Positions 10,434 through 17,721 are shown, counted from the stretch's first letter. The stretch: DNA of 35,636 bases from Pseudomonadota bacterium (GCA_023386455.1 JAEWJO010000055.1:1-35636); one strand, 5' to 3'. The notes: generated from the letters alone by a model not told the origin. Made by a program: numbers and translations.

Positions 10434-11801
10434 ATGAGCGCCTATCGAACGGAAGACGTCACCAGCGTGATCGAGGAAATGGCCGAGGCCGTCGACGAGC
10501 GACTCTGGGATCGCGTGGAGACTTACTTCGCGTCGCGCGTTGTCCTCGACTATGGGGTGCCGGAGCTCCTGACGCCTGCTGACATCGTCGCGCGCTGGCG
10601 CCCCCTGCTGACCGCATTCGACCGGACCCACCACGTGATCGAGGACCTGACCGTCCGCTTCGAGCCGGTCGATCGCGCCCGCCTCGAGGCGCGGTTTCGC
10701 GCCGACCACGAGCTCGCCGGCGTGCGGTGGCGGCTGCGCGGCCGCTACGAGTCCGAGCTCGTGCTCGTCGACAGCGAGTGGAAGATCACGCGCATGCGCA
10801 TGATCCCGGAGACCTCTCTGGGCGATGCGACGGTGGTCGACCAGGCGCGGGCCAAGGCCGGCGTCTCGCCCCCGGCGGCGCTTCCGTACCGCACCGAGCG
10901 GATCACGTTCGAGGTCGGCGGCGAGCGCGTCGTCGGCCTCCTCCACCTGCCGGCGGCCACGACGACCGAGCGGCTCCCCGCCGCCGGCGTGTTCGGGCCG
11001 ATCACGACGGTCAAGGAGCAGGTCGTCTCGCACTACGCGCAGCGGCTCGCCGCCGCGGGATTCGCCGCGATCACGATCGACTTCCGCCACCACGGCGAGA
11101 GCGAGGGTGCGCCCCGCCATCTCGAATCACCCGCGCGCAAGATCGAGGACATCCGCGCCGCGATCGATCAGCTCGAGCGCCACGCGAACGTCGACCGCGA
11201 TCGGCTCTCGCTCGTCGGCGTGTGCGCGGGCGCCGGCTATGTCGCCGCGGCCGCCGCCGTCGATCCGCGCGTGAAGCGCGTCGCGCTCGTCGCGCCGTGG
11301 CTGCAGGACGCGCGGCTCGCCGAGGTCGTGTACGGCCAGCGCGAGGCGTTCGGCGGCCTCGGCCAGGGCATCGCCGCGCTCGTCGAGGCGGGCCGGCAGG
11401 CGCGCATTCGCTTCGAGAGCGACGGCACGACCGACTACGTGCCGACCGCGAGCACCGTCGACCGGCGTGCGGTCGTCCACACCGACGACGCGGCCTTCCT
11501 CGACTACCACCTGAACCAGCAACGCGGCGCGATCCCTCAGTGGGCGAACCGGTTCGCGGTCATGTCATGGCCCGAGTGGCTCGAGTTCGATGCGATCGCG
11601 AGCGCGCCCCTCTTGCGCCAGCCGACGCTCATCATCGACGCCGAGGACGGCCTCCTCCCCGAGGGCACGCGGCGGTTCGCGGCGGCGATGCAGCAGGCGC
11701 CGCGCGTCGTGCTGACCGACGACTCGCCGTTCGACTTCTACGACGCCGCGCCGACGATCGATCGCGCGAGCGCCGAGGTCGTTGCCCATCTCCGGGGCTA
11801 G
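10434..11801 (+). CDS. SnoaL-like domain fused to an alpha/beta hydrolase with altered active site
   Basis: A 455-residue two-domain protein. Residues 1-125 are SnoaL/NTF2-like (VIEEMAEAVDERLWDRVETYFASRVVLDYG ... WRLRGRYESELVLVDSEWKITRMRM). Residues 150-455 are an alpha/beta hydrolase of the YcjY/dienelactone-hydrolase-like kind (ITIDFRHHGESEG, oxyanion side; LVGVCAGAGYVAAAAA, nucleophile elbow with C264 in place of Ser; PTLIIDAEDGLLPEG, acid loop). In this family the catalytic His normally lies in a HxDxYD-like block near the end; here the block reads SPFDFYD with P432 at that position. The enzyme may be inactive or use another base. It is divergent from the AraC gene, its probable regulator. 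The substrate is unknown. Confidence 0.88.
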   Translation: MSAYRTEDVTSVIEEMAEAVDERLWDRVETYFASRVVLDYGVPELLTPADIVARWRPLLTAFDRTHHVIEDLTVRFEPVDRARLEARFRADHELAGVRWRLRGRYESELVLVDSEWKITRMRMIPETSLGDATVVDQARAKAGVSPPAALPYRTERITFEVGGERVVGLLHLPAATTTERLPAAGVFGPITTVKEQVVSHYAQRLAAAGFAAITIDFRHHGESEGAPRHLESPARKIEDIRAAIDQLERHANVDRDRLSLVGVCAGAGYVAAAAAVDPRVKRVALVAPWLQDARLAEVVYGQREAFGGLGQGIAALVEAGRQARIRFESDGTTDYVPTASTVDRRAVVHTDDAAFLDYHLNQQRGAIPQWANRFAVMSWPEWLEFDAIASAPLLRQPTLIIDAEDGLLPEGTRRFAAAMQQAPRVVLTDDSPFDFYDAAPTIDRASAEVVAHLRG

Positions 11802-11829
11802 CGCGCCTTCTCGCGAATCCGCGGCCGGC

Positions 11830-12252
11830 TCATCGCTTCTTCTCCGTGTCGGGCGTCGATAGCCAGGCGACGAGCGCCTCGCGCGAGAATCGCCAGACCG
11901 GGCCGAGCTTCTTGCCGGGCAGCTTGCCCGCCTCGGCGAGCTCGATGACGTTGCGCTCGTCGATCTGGAGGAACTGTCCGGCCTGCTCGGCGTTCATGAT
12001 CTCCGGCGGGTCGTAGGGCTGAAACGAGTACGCGCCGACCATCGGGCCTCTCTCGCTCGTGTCGAGGGGGCGGCGACTGGCGAGCGCCGACAGGCCGCGC
12101 TGGCTATCCGGATCGACATATTTGATCACCAGGTCGGCGACCAGATCCTTCTTGTGGATGCCGAGCGCCGCGGCCGCCCGGTGCAGCTTGTCGACGGCAT
12201 TCGCGGGCAGCCGCACGTACAACGGGGTCTCGGGTGTCGTCTTGCGCGGCAT
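11830..12252 (-). CDS. Small regulator: ribbon-helix-helix plus excisionase-type HTH
   Basis: A 140-residue DNA-binding protein. Residues about 10-48 resemble a ribbon-helix-helix unit (ETPLYVRLPANAVDKLHRAAAALGIHKKDLVADLVIKYV). Residues about 86-135 resemble the helix_turn_helix_17/excisionase type (IMNAEQAGQFLQIDERNVIELAEAGKLPGKKLGPVWRFSREALVAWL). The ATG at 12250-12252 is preferred over an upstream TTG because the promoter places the transcript start at about this ATG, giving a leaderless mRNA. The three-box operator over its promoter implies autoregulation. It lies 60 bp downstream of the ligase-fusion gene on the same strand, so it may also control that operon (inference). Confidence 0.88.
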   Translation of the reverse strand: MPRKTTPETPLYVRLPANAVDKLHRAAAALGIHKKDLVADLVIKYVDPDSQRGLSALASRRPLDTSERGPMVGAYSFQPYDPPEIMNAEQAGQFLQIDERNVIELAEAGKLPGKKLGPVWRFSREALVAWLSTPDTEKKR

Positions 12253-12278
12253 ATCCAAAAGATATCTCCCGGATATCC
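12251..12278. promoter_or_regulatory. Three ATATC operator boxes at exact 11 bp spacing
   Basis: ATATC occurs at 12251-12255, 12262-12266 and 12273-12277. The second is inside the palindrome GATATC and the third inside GGATATCC. In this GC-rich DNA such AT-rich boxes stand out. The 11 bp period places all three on one face of the helix, as expected for cooperative binding of ribbon-helix-helix dimers. They cover the spacer, the -10 element and the start of the regulator gene, so binding should block its own transcription. Confidence 0.65.
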
Positions 12279-12287
12279 GAGTGTCAA
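12259..12287 (-). promoter_or_regulatory. Sigma-70-type promoter giving a leaderless transcript of the RHH/HTH gene
   Basis: On the minus strand, TTGACA (12287-12282) is followed by exactly 17 bases and then TATCTT (12264-12259). That is a perfect -35 box, ideal spacing and a 4/6 match at -10. The next six bases lead directly to the ATG at 12252, so transcription should begin on or next to the start codon. No ribosome binding site is then needed. Confidence 0.7.
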
Positions 12288-12310
12288 GCCGGCCGAAATC
12301 CCGAGCCGGC
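12288..12310 (-). terminator. GCCGGC stem-loop after the ligase-fusion gene
   Basis: GCCGGC at 12288-12293 and 12305-12310 can pair across an 11-base loop, starting 3 bases beyond the ligase stop codon. There is no U-tract, and the next bases are the -35 box of the following gene. It may slow or end transcription between the two genes, but it could also be chance in such GC-rich DNA. Confidence 0.3.
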
Positions 12311-12312
12311 GC

Positions 12313-14583
12313 TCAGCGTTCCACCACGACGAGTCGATGCTTGCCCGCGGCGCTGCGCGGCAGCTCCGGCACGACCTGGACGCGGACCGGGACGCCTCGC
12401 AGCAGGGTCCTCGCATTGCGCTCGACCGCGTCGAGCCGCCAGCGCGGCAGCGTATCGGCGAGCACGACGTTGATCGAGACCGACTGGTCCTTGTGCTGGA
12501 CCGCCTGGAACTGGCGGATCGCGGAACCGAGCTCGACGAACAGGAAGCTGATCGAGATACCGCTGATCGGGGAGCCGTTCCCGTCGCGCAATGTCTCCGA
12601 CAGCCGGCCCTGCACGGACTGGATCCGCGGCAGCGACCGGCCGCACGAGCACCGCGAGGTCGCACCGGCGGTCGCGATGTCGCCGTTCGCGTAGCGGATG
12701 AACGGCATCGCGAGGTTGTGCAGGTCCGTGAACACGACCTCGCCGCTCTCGCCCTCGCGCGCCGCCCGTTCGCGTCCGCCCTCGGTGACGATGATCTCGA
12801 CGATGAGGTTCTCCATCGAGAGGTGAAGGCCGTCGTGCGCCTCGCACTCGGCGCCGATCAGCATGACCTCGCGGCAGCCGTAGGTGTCGAACACCGTCGC
12901 GCCGAACGCGGCCTCGAGGTCCTCGCGGTCGCCGGGCATCAGCTTCTCTGCACCGCAGATGATCGACGCCGGGCGGAACGGGCGCTGCCCGGTGCGGTGG
13001 ATGTAGCGCGCGAGCTCCGCGCCGGCCTGCGCGTAGCACACGAGCACGCGCGGCTCGAGCTTGCTGATCATCTCGATCGCACCCCGGAGGCGCTGCTCGT
13101 CCATCACGTCGCACGGCAGGTAGTGCTCGCGATGCAGCCGGCGGTCGAGCGCGATCTTGAGCTGCGTCGGCCACGGAGGGTCGGGCGGCATCGCCGCGCC
13201 CCAGAAGTACACCGCCTTGTCGCCAGGGCGGAAGCCGGCCCACTCGTAGCCGCGCAGCTTCACCGCGCGCCGCCAGTGCTCGCTGTCGGGCTCGAACCCG
13301 AACACGAGCGGCTCTCCGGTCGTGCCGCTCGTGTGCTTCGAGATCGTCGCGCGCGGGCCGGCGAGCGACGCCCGATCGGTACGGCCCTGGAGGTCGGCGC
13401 GCCGCACGACCGGCAGCTTGCCGAGATCCTCCGGACCGTGGATGTCCTCGGGGCGGATGCCGAGCGCGTCGAACCGATCGCGATAGAACGGCACGTGGTC
13501 GTACGCGTGGCCGACGAGCCGGCGCAGCCAGTGAGCCTGCAGCGCGTGCAGCTGATCGAGCGACGCGTACTGCGTGCGTTTCAGGAGGTCCCACCGCTGG
13601 AGCACGGGACGCCTACGCACCCTCGTCTCCCACAGCGGCTTGATGACGGAGCGAAACAGTCGGCCGTAGACATCCATCGCGCGATCTCCTGGGTCGGTTC
13701 TCGGTTGCTCGGCGCTGCGTGAATCGGTATGGACGGCGGCGACGAGACAGGCCGCGCTGCCGCCCGCGAGATGGAACTGATCGAGAGGAACGACCTCGAT
13801 CTCGTAGCCACGCGCACGCAGCACGCTCGTGATCCGCGGGATGTCGACGCCGCAGATCACCCTGCGGCCGATCGCGACGAGGTTCAGACCGAACCCGAGC
13901 GCGTCCTCGCGATCGACGACGATGATGTTCTTGATGCAGTCGACGCGCTCGAGGAGCTGCATCGACGCCCGGGTCAGCGCGGCCTCGCAGACCAGCGCGC
14001 AGCCGTCGGGCAAGATCGCGAGCGCCATGTCGAGGTGATAGAGGTACGGGTCGCACAGCTCGAGCGGCCACACCTCGAGGTCCGCGTGATGCTCGAGCCA
14101 GGCGGCCGCGTCCAGGCGGGACCGGGGGCCGTGTCCGAGGAACATGCCGGCGCGGCCGGGCGCCATGACGATGTCGCCGCCTTCCCACGTCGGCATCCGG
14201 TCCTCGCACACGACGTCGTAGCCGGCCCTCGCATAGTAGTCGCCGCGCGCGAGGCGCTCGACCTGACGCTCGGGATGATGCGGTTGCGCGAGGAGCGCCC
14301 GCTTCACGCCATGGCGTTCGAGGAGCAATGCCGGGTCCTTGATGAAGACCGAGTCGTACGCACCGTGGAGGAACGGGAGACGGGTCACCTTGGCGCCGGC
14401 GGTCCGCAGGGCGTCGACGTAGCGCGTGTGCTGTGCGACGGCGCTGCAGAAGTCGACCGCGCCGATCTCCATGTGCGGGTTGATCGACCAGGCGACCTGG
14501 TAACGACAGGCCTGGTCGAGATCGTGATCACGGCAGGCGACATCGCTCACGAGGAACGTCGGACGCTGTGCGGCGGTGGTCAT
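12313..14583 (-). CDS. Fusion of dimethylargininase-like (pentein) enzyme and PaaK-type adenylate-forming ligase
   Basis: A 756-residue two-enzyme protein. Residues 1-285 match the dimethylarginine dimethylaminohydrolase/amidinotransferase fold: SVFIKDPAL near 78-86, E134 in WEGGD, H183 in YHLD and C279 in AGGSAACL complete a Glu-His-Cys set. Residues 286-302 are a linker. Residues 303-756 match phenylacetate-CoA ligase/CapK-type enzymes: SGTTGEP at 419-425 (nucleotide loop), DTYGCREV at 566-573, PFIRYANGDIA at 627-637, a Cys-rich CSCGRSLPRIQSVQGR, and K748 near the end (A10-type Lys). The first half would act on a guanidino group; the second would activate a carboxylate with ATP, then load CoA or another acceptor. 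The start lies 2 bp after the HDO stop, so the two are coupled. The substrate and product are unknown. Confidence 0.9.
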   Translation of the reverse strand: MTTAAQRPTFLVSDVACRDHDLDQACRYQVAWSINPHMEIGAVDFCSAVAQHTRYVDALRTAGAKVTRLPFLHGAYDSVFIKDPALLLERHGVKRALLAQPHHPERQVERLARGDYYARAGYDVVCEDRMPTWEGGDIVMAPGRAGMFLGHGPRSRLDAAAWLEHHADLEVWPLELCDPYLYHLDMALAILPDGCALVCEAALTRASMQLLERVDCIKNIIVVDREDALGFGLNLVAIGRRVICGVDIPRITSVLRARGYEIEVVPLDQFHLAGGSAACLVAAVHTDSRSAEQPRTDPGDRAMDVYGRLFRSVIKPLWETRVRRRPVLQRWDLLKRTQYASLDQLHALQAHWLRRLVGHAYDHVPFYRDRFDALGIRPEDIHGPEDLGKLPVVRRADLQGRTDRASLAGPRATISKHTSGTTGEPLVFGFEPDSEHWRRAVKLRGYEWAGFRPGDKAVYFWGAAMPPDPPWPTQLKIALDRRLHREHYLPCDVMDEQRLRGAIEMISKLEPRVLVCYAQAGAELARYIHRTGQRPFRPASIICGAEKLMPGDREDLEAAFGATVFDTYGCREVMLIGAECEAHDGLHLSMENLIVEIIVTEGGRERAAREGESGEVVFTDLHNLAMPFIRYANGDIATAGATSRCSCGRSLPRIQSVQGRLSETLRDGNGSPISGISISFLFVELGSAIRQFQAVQHKDQSVSINVVLADTLPRWRLDAVERNARTLLRGVPVRVQVVPELPRSAAGKHRLVVVER
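13675..13690 (-). promoter_or_regulatory. Internal ribosome binding site and ATG at the ligase boundary
   Basis: On the minus strand AGGAG (13690-13686) precedes an in-frame ATG (13677-13675) by 8 bases. This ATG is residue 303, exactly where the ligase half begins (MDVYGRLFRSVIKPLW). It is a stronger Shine-Dalgarno signal than most gene starts in the window. It suggests that the ligase was once a separate gene, or is still also made alone. Confidence 0.55.
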
Positions 14584-14585
14584 GG

Positions 14586-15464
14586 TTACCTCGTCACTCC
14601 CAGCGCGAGCCGGTACTTCTCGAAGCAACGCGCGCCCGCGGTCAGCCGCATCAGCGCGCCCTCGGCGATCGCGAAGCGACAGGTCGCGTTCTCGGCGACG
14701 AGCGGTCCGATCACCTCGGCGATCCACGTCCGCGAGTGCTTGACGTCGAGCGTCGCGTGCAGCGCGTAGTACTGCCGCACGCCCGCGTCGATGCCGAGGC
14801 GCTTGAGGCCGCGATTCACGCACTCGGACCGCCCCGGCGCGGTCAGCTCGACGACGCCGAGGGCGCCGACGGCGTGAAACGCATAGCGACGGTTGAACGC
14901 GAGCCCCGCGAGCAGGTTGCCGAGCGCGATCGTCTCGGGCACCGGAGGGATCGTGTGGTCGAGCTCGAGCCCGCGATCGAGCCGCGCGAGCATCGGGCCG
15001 TGCATCGCGCTCTCGACACCGCGGCCCATCTCGTCCCAGTAGTTGCGTGCGAGCTCGAGCTTCGCCCGCGCCGGCATCTTCACCTGCGTCAGCGCGACGA
15101 GGTCGTCGAAGCCGGCCTCGCCGGCAACCTCCTGGCGAAGAAACCAGCGGAACTCGTCGAGCGTCGCTGTCGTCTCGAGCCAGGCGAACAGAGGATCGTG
15201 CTGCCCGGGTCCCTCCTGTTCGAGGCCTTCAAACCACCGCACGAACTGCTCGGGGTCGCACGGCGCGCGACCCGCACGGCTCGCGACCTCGGCGCGCGCA
15301 CGCTGGAGGAACCGTTCCTCGAGCAGCTGGCGCTCGACATCGCTGCGCATCGCGTTCGGCCAGTCCGCGTGCTCGAGCTTTGGTTGAAGTCGAGTTTCGT
15401 TGAGGCGGAGAAGCTCCGCATGCAACGAGACATCATCGAAGAAGTCACAGTCGAGTTGCGACAT
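14586..15464 (-). CDS. Heme-oxygenase-like diiron oxygenase (HDO, iron-containing redox enzyme family)
   Basis: A 292-residue all-helical protein of the iron-containing redox enzyme family (Haem_oxygenas_2/HDO superfamily, which includes the SznF central domain and UndA). Predicted iron ligands: E112 or E116 (LRQEVAGEAGFDD), E145 and H155 in ARNYWDEMGRGVESAMH, and H236, D240 and H243 in LHATLDVKH. The E-x9-H and H-x3-D-x2-H spacings are the family pattern. Such enzymes use O2 for N-oxygenation, desaturation or C-C cleavage. Coupling to the dimethylargininase-like fusion suggests that the substrate is an arginine-derived or other guanidino compound (inference). The stop TAA is 2 bp before the next ATG. 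The DedA gene is 78 bp upstream, leaving room for a separate promoter. Confidence 0.88.
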   Translation of the reverse strand: MSQLDCDFFDDVSLHAELLRLNETRLQPKLEHADWPNAMRSDVERQLLEERFLQRARAEVASRAGRAPCDPEQFVRWFEGLEQEGPGQHDPLFAWLETTATLDEFRWFLRQEVAGEAGFDDLVALTQVKMPARAKLELARNYWDEMGRGVESAMHGPMLARLDRGLELDHTIPPVPETIALGNLLAGLAFNRRYAFHAVGALGVVELTAPGRSECVNRGLKRLGIDAGVRQYYALHATLDVKHSRTWIAEVIGPLVAENATCRFAIAEGALMRLTAGARCFEKYRLALGVTR

Positions 15465-15479
15465 GCTTCTCGGGAAGCA
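15464..15479 (-). promoter_or_regulatory. Hairpin abutting the HDO start codon
   Basis: On the minus strand TGCTTC, CCGA and GAAGCA form a 6 bp stem with a 4-base loop. The last stem base is the A of the ATG. The only purine-rich stretch that could serve as a ribosome binding site (GAGAAG) lies inside the hairpin and too close to the ATG. This could limit translation, or the real transcript could start close to the ATG. Confidence 0.35.
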
Positions 15480-15504
15480 GCAAGGGCCGCACCAGCGAGT
15501 GAAT

Positions 15505-15521
15505 GTCTGTCCGCCGCAGAC
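15505..15521. promoter_or_regulatory. GTCTG-N7-CAGAC dyad in the HDO leader
   Basis: A 5 bp perfect inverted repeat, GTCTG at 15505-15509 and CAGAC at 15517-15521, sits in the 78 bp between the DedA and HDO genes. It is a candidate operator for the HDO operon. It is a short repeat, so chance is possible. Confidence 0.3.
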
Positions 15522-15542
15522 TTAGGTCATACGTAGAGTGAC

Positions 15543-16145
15543 TCAGGAGCACGACCGGTCGTAGTGCGAGCACCGTAGCTTGCGAACGAGCACGAAGGCG
15601 ACGACGACGACGACGAGCGCGAGGACGATCCAGTGCTCGACGCGCTTCACGTCCTGGTGCACGCGATCGATGTGAAGCGCGCCCGCATAGCCGAGGAGGA
15701 CCGTCGCCGGCACCGTGATGCAGGCGGCGAGGCCGTCCCAGAACAGAAACGTGCGAAGCGGCATGCGGTTGATGCCGGCGAACGCGAACACCGCAGCGCG
15801 CAGCCCCATCACGTGGCGCGCGATGAACACGAGCTTGCCGCCGTGGCGGCGATACAGGTCCTCGATGCGCGCCCGGCGCTCGGGCGGCAGGATGCGCTTC
15901 ACGCGTGGTCTGTCGTACGCAGCGGTGCCGAGCCGGCGCGCCAGCAGAAACAGCGCCGCGTCGCCGCAGAGCACGCCGACGAACACGACCGGGCCCGCGA
16001 GCCATGGCGAGATCTCGCCGTGGTAGACGAGCGCTCCTGCCGCGAGGAGCGCTACGTCCTCGGGTAGCGGCAGGCCGAGCCCGCCGAGCGCGAGCCACAC
16101 GAAGATCAGCGCCAGCGAGCCGTGCGTGACGAGCGCGAACACCAT
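15543..16145 (-). CDS. DedA family membrane protein
   Basis: A 200-residue integral membrane protein of the DedA (SNARE-associated/VTT) family, whose members act in membrane homeostasis and lipid scrambling. Visible family features: GGLGLPLPEDVALLAAGALVYHGEISPW near the N-terminus, GDAALFLLARRLG, the amphipathic RVKRILPPERRARIEDLYRRHGGKLVFIARHVMGLRAAVFAFAGINRMPLRTFLFWDGLAA, and a last helix (IVLALVVVVVAFVLV). It precedes the HDO gene on the same strand by 78 bp. A shared transcript is possible but not needed. It is separated by 46 bp from the lipoprotein gene upstream. Confidence 0.93.
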   Translation of the reverse strand: MVFALVTHGSLALIFVWLALGGLGLPLPEDVALLAAGALVYHGEISPWLAGPVVFVGVLCGDAALFLLARRLGTAAYDRPRVKRILPPERRARIEDLYRRHGGKLVFIARHVMGLRAAVFAFAGINRMPLRTFLFWDGLAACITVPATVLLGYAGALHIDRVHQDVKRVEHWIVLALVVVVVAFVLVRKLRCSHYDRSCS

Positions 16146-16191
16146 CGACGAGCGTGCATCGCTCGTGCCCTCAGCGCTTGCCGGAGGAAGC

Positions 16192-17175
16192 TCAGCGCTT
16201 GTGGATCGAGACGGTTCCGGTGTCGTCGAAGATCTGCTCGGCCGTCTTCATGCTCGGCAGCGCGATGCGGACGTGCAGCGTCGACTTCACGGCGAGCGTA
16301 CCGGTCGGCAGCGGCTGCGACGGCTCGAGCTCGACGGTGCCGTCGATCGTCCGAAGCAGCGCGAGGATCGTCGCGCTCGCACCCTTCGGCAGTGCGGGAT
16401 CGAACACGGTCTGTTCCTCGCCGTGGCGTTCGATCGCGACCGCGATCTTCCACCGCTTCGCCGTTCGCGACACGAGCGTGTACGTCGCCGTCTGCTTGAC
16501 GATCGCCGGATGCTGGCGAAGCACGGTCGTGACGCGCCACTTCGCACCGGGACCGACCGGCACCTCGGGCAGCGGCACCGCGAGCGCGAGCATGCGCGAG
16601 TACAACTCGTCGCGCGCGCGCTGGCTCGTCTTGTTGTCCGGATCGTCGGCGAACGCGACGCCGCTCAGCTGGCCGCGTGCATCGATCGTCACCGAGATGA
16701 CGCGCTTCTCGATCGTCCGCCACGTCGCGAGGTACGCCTCGGCCTCGGTCGACGGCTTCGCGATCGTGCCGGGAAGCGCACGCAGCGCGAGCGGCTTGTC
16801 GGGCCCGGCGACGTTGATCGTGAAGCCATCGCTGATCGCCGGCATGTCGCTCGGCTTGCTCCACACGCCGTCGGCGAGGTGGCGCGAGCGCAGCTTCGTC
16901 TCGATCGGATACGTCAGCGAGGCTGCGACAAGCTCGTAGCGCAGCAGTGCCTTCTCACCGGTGCCCGGGTCGAGCACCTCGAACGACTCCTGCTTCGGCA
17001 GCTCGACCTTCGGCTCCTCGAACCGAACGAGGCCGCTCGGCGGCAGCTCCTTCTCGACGCGCTCGATACCCGCGTCCTTGTAGACCTTCTTCGCCGGCTC
17101 CGTCGACTTGCTGCTGCATGCGACGAGCACCGAGACGAGTAGAACCCTACATGTAGGCTCGCCGAGGCGTCTCAT
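16192..17175 (-). CDS. Lipoprotein of unknown function
   Basis: A 327-residue protein with a lipoprotein signal (MRRLGEPTCRVLLVSVLVACSSKS; lipobox LVAC). The ATG at 17173-17175 is chosen because GGGGA lies 4 bases upstream; an ATG six codons earlier has no ribosome binding site. The body is soluble and beta-rich, with TWRTIEKRVISVTIDARGQLSGVAFADDP, ALAVPLPEVPVGPGAKWRVTT and TGTLAVKSTLHVRIALPSMK. I recognise no family. It is divergent from the pilin gene across only 33 bp. Confidence 0.85.
   Translation of the reverse strand: MRRLGEPTCRVLLVSVLVACSSKSTEPAKKVYKDAGIERVEKELPPSGLVRFEEPKVELPKQESFEVLDPGTGEKALLRYELVAASLTYPIETKLRSRHLADGVWSKPSDMPAISDGFTINVAGPDKPLALRALPGTIAKPSTEAEAYLATWRTIEKRVISVTIDARGQLSGVAFADDPDNKTSQRARDELYSRMLALAVPLPEVPVGPGAKWRVTTVLRQHPAIVKQTATYTLVSRTAKRWKIAVAIERHGEEQTVFDPALPKGASATILALLRTIDGTVELEPSQPLPTGTLAVKSTLHVRIALPSMKTAEQIFDDTGTVSIHKR
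17146..17157. promoter_or_regulatory. Perfect 12 bp palindrome CCTACATGTAGG
   Basis: CCTACATGTAGG reads the same on both strands. It lies inside the lipoprotein signal-peptide codons and 52 bp upstream of the pilin ATG. It is fairly AT-rich for this DNA. It could be an operator for the divergent pilin and lipoprotein promoters, but only one copy was seen. Confidence 0.3.
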
Positions 17176-17208
17176 GGCGTCCCCACGCGACATGTTATCG
17201 TGGAGGGT

Positions 17209-17721
17209 ATGGAACAAAGATCTCGTGAGCAAGGATTTACGCTCGTCGAGCTGATGATCGTCGTCGCGATCATCGCGATCCTTGCCGTGATCGTCGTTCC
17301 GCAGTTCACGAAGGAGACGCGCAAGTCGAAGGCGATGAGCGAGGTCGGCGCGATGTTCGGCGAGCTCGCGATCCGCGAGGACCAGTACAAGACGGAGAAC
17401 AGCGTCTACCTCGAGGCCGCCGCGTGTCCGACGTCGCCCGGTCGCGCCGCGCAGGATGCATCGTCGTGCATCGCCGCAGCCACGCCGTGGGAGGCGCTGC
17501 GCGTTCGCCTGCCGACGACGAAGCTCTACTGCAGCTATCAGGTCGTCACGAACACGACCGCCTCGCCGCCCGCGTTGCCGGCCGGGATCACGTTCACGGC
17601 CCCCGCCGTGTCCTGGTACTACATCCTGGCGACGTGCGACCAGGACGGCGACAAGCTCGAAAGCACCTATTTCACGAGCACCGTCGACAGCAAGATCCAG
17701 AAGCTCAACGACGGCGAATAA
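17209..17721 (+). CDS. Type IV pilin-like protein (PilA-like)
   Basis: A 170-residue prepilin with a short leader ending at G9, cleaved before F10 (QG|FTLVELMIVVAIIAILAVIVVPQF), and the conserved Glu at mature position 5. The hydrophobic N-terminal helix is followed by a small globular domain with four Cys (ACPTS, SSCIA, LYCSY, ATCDQ), which probably form disulfides. Prepilin peptidase and the assembly machinery are not in the window. GGAGG lies only 2 bases before the ATG, so an in-frame GTG at 17200 or a leaderless start is possible. The Wza-like gene follows 63 bp downstream. Confidence 0.93.
   Translation: MEQRSREQGFTLVELMIVVAIIAILAVIVVPQFTKETRKSKAMSEVGAMFGELAIREDQYKTENSVYLEAAACPTSPGRAAQDASSCIAAATPWEALRVRLPTTKLYCSYQVVTNTTASPPALPAGITFTAPAVSWYYILATCDQDGDKLESTYFTSTVDSKIQKLNDGE

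Noticed and set aside
12250..12258. TTG start (12256-12258) for the RHH/HTH gene with GGGAG upstream
   Set aside because: The GGGAG lies in the promoter spacer and would not be transcribed from the predicted promoter; the ATG at 12252 fits the transcript start.
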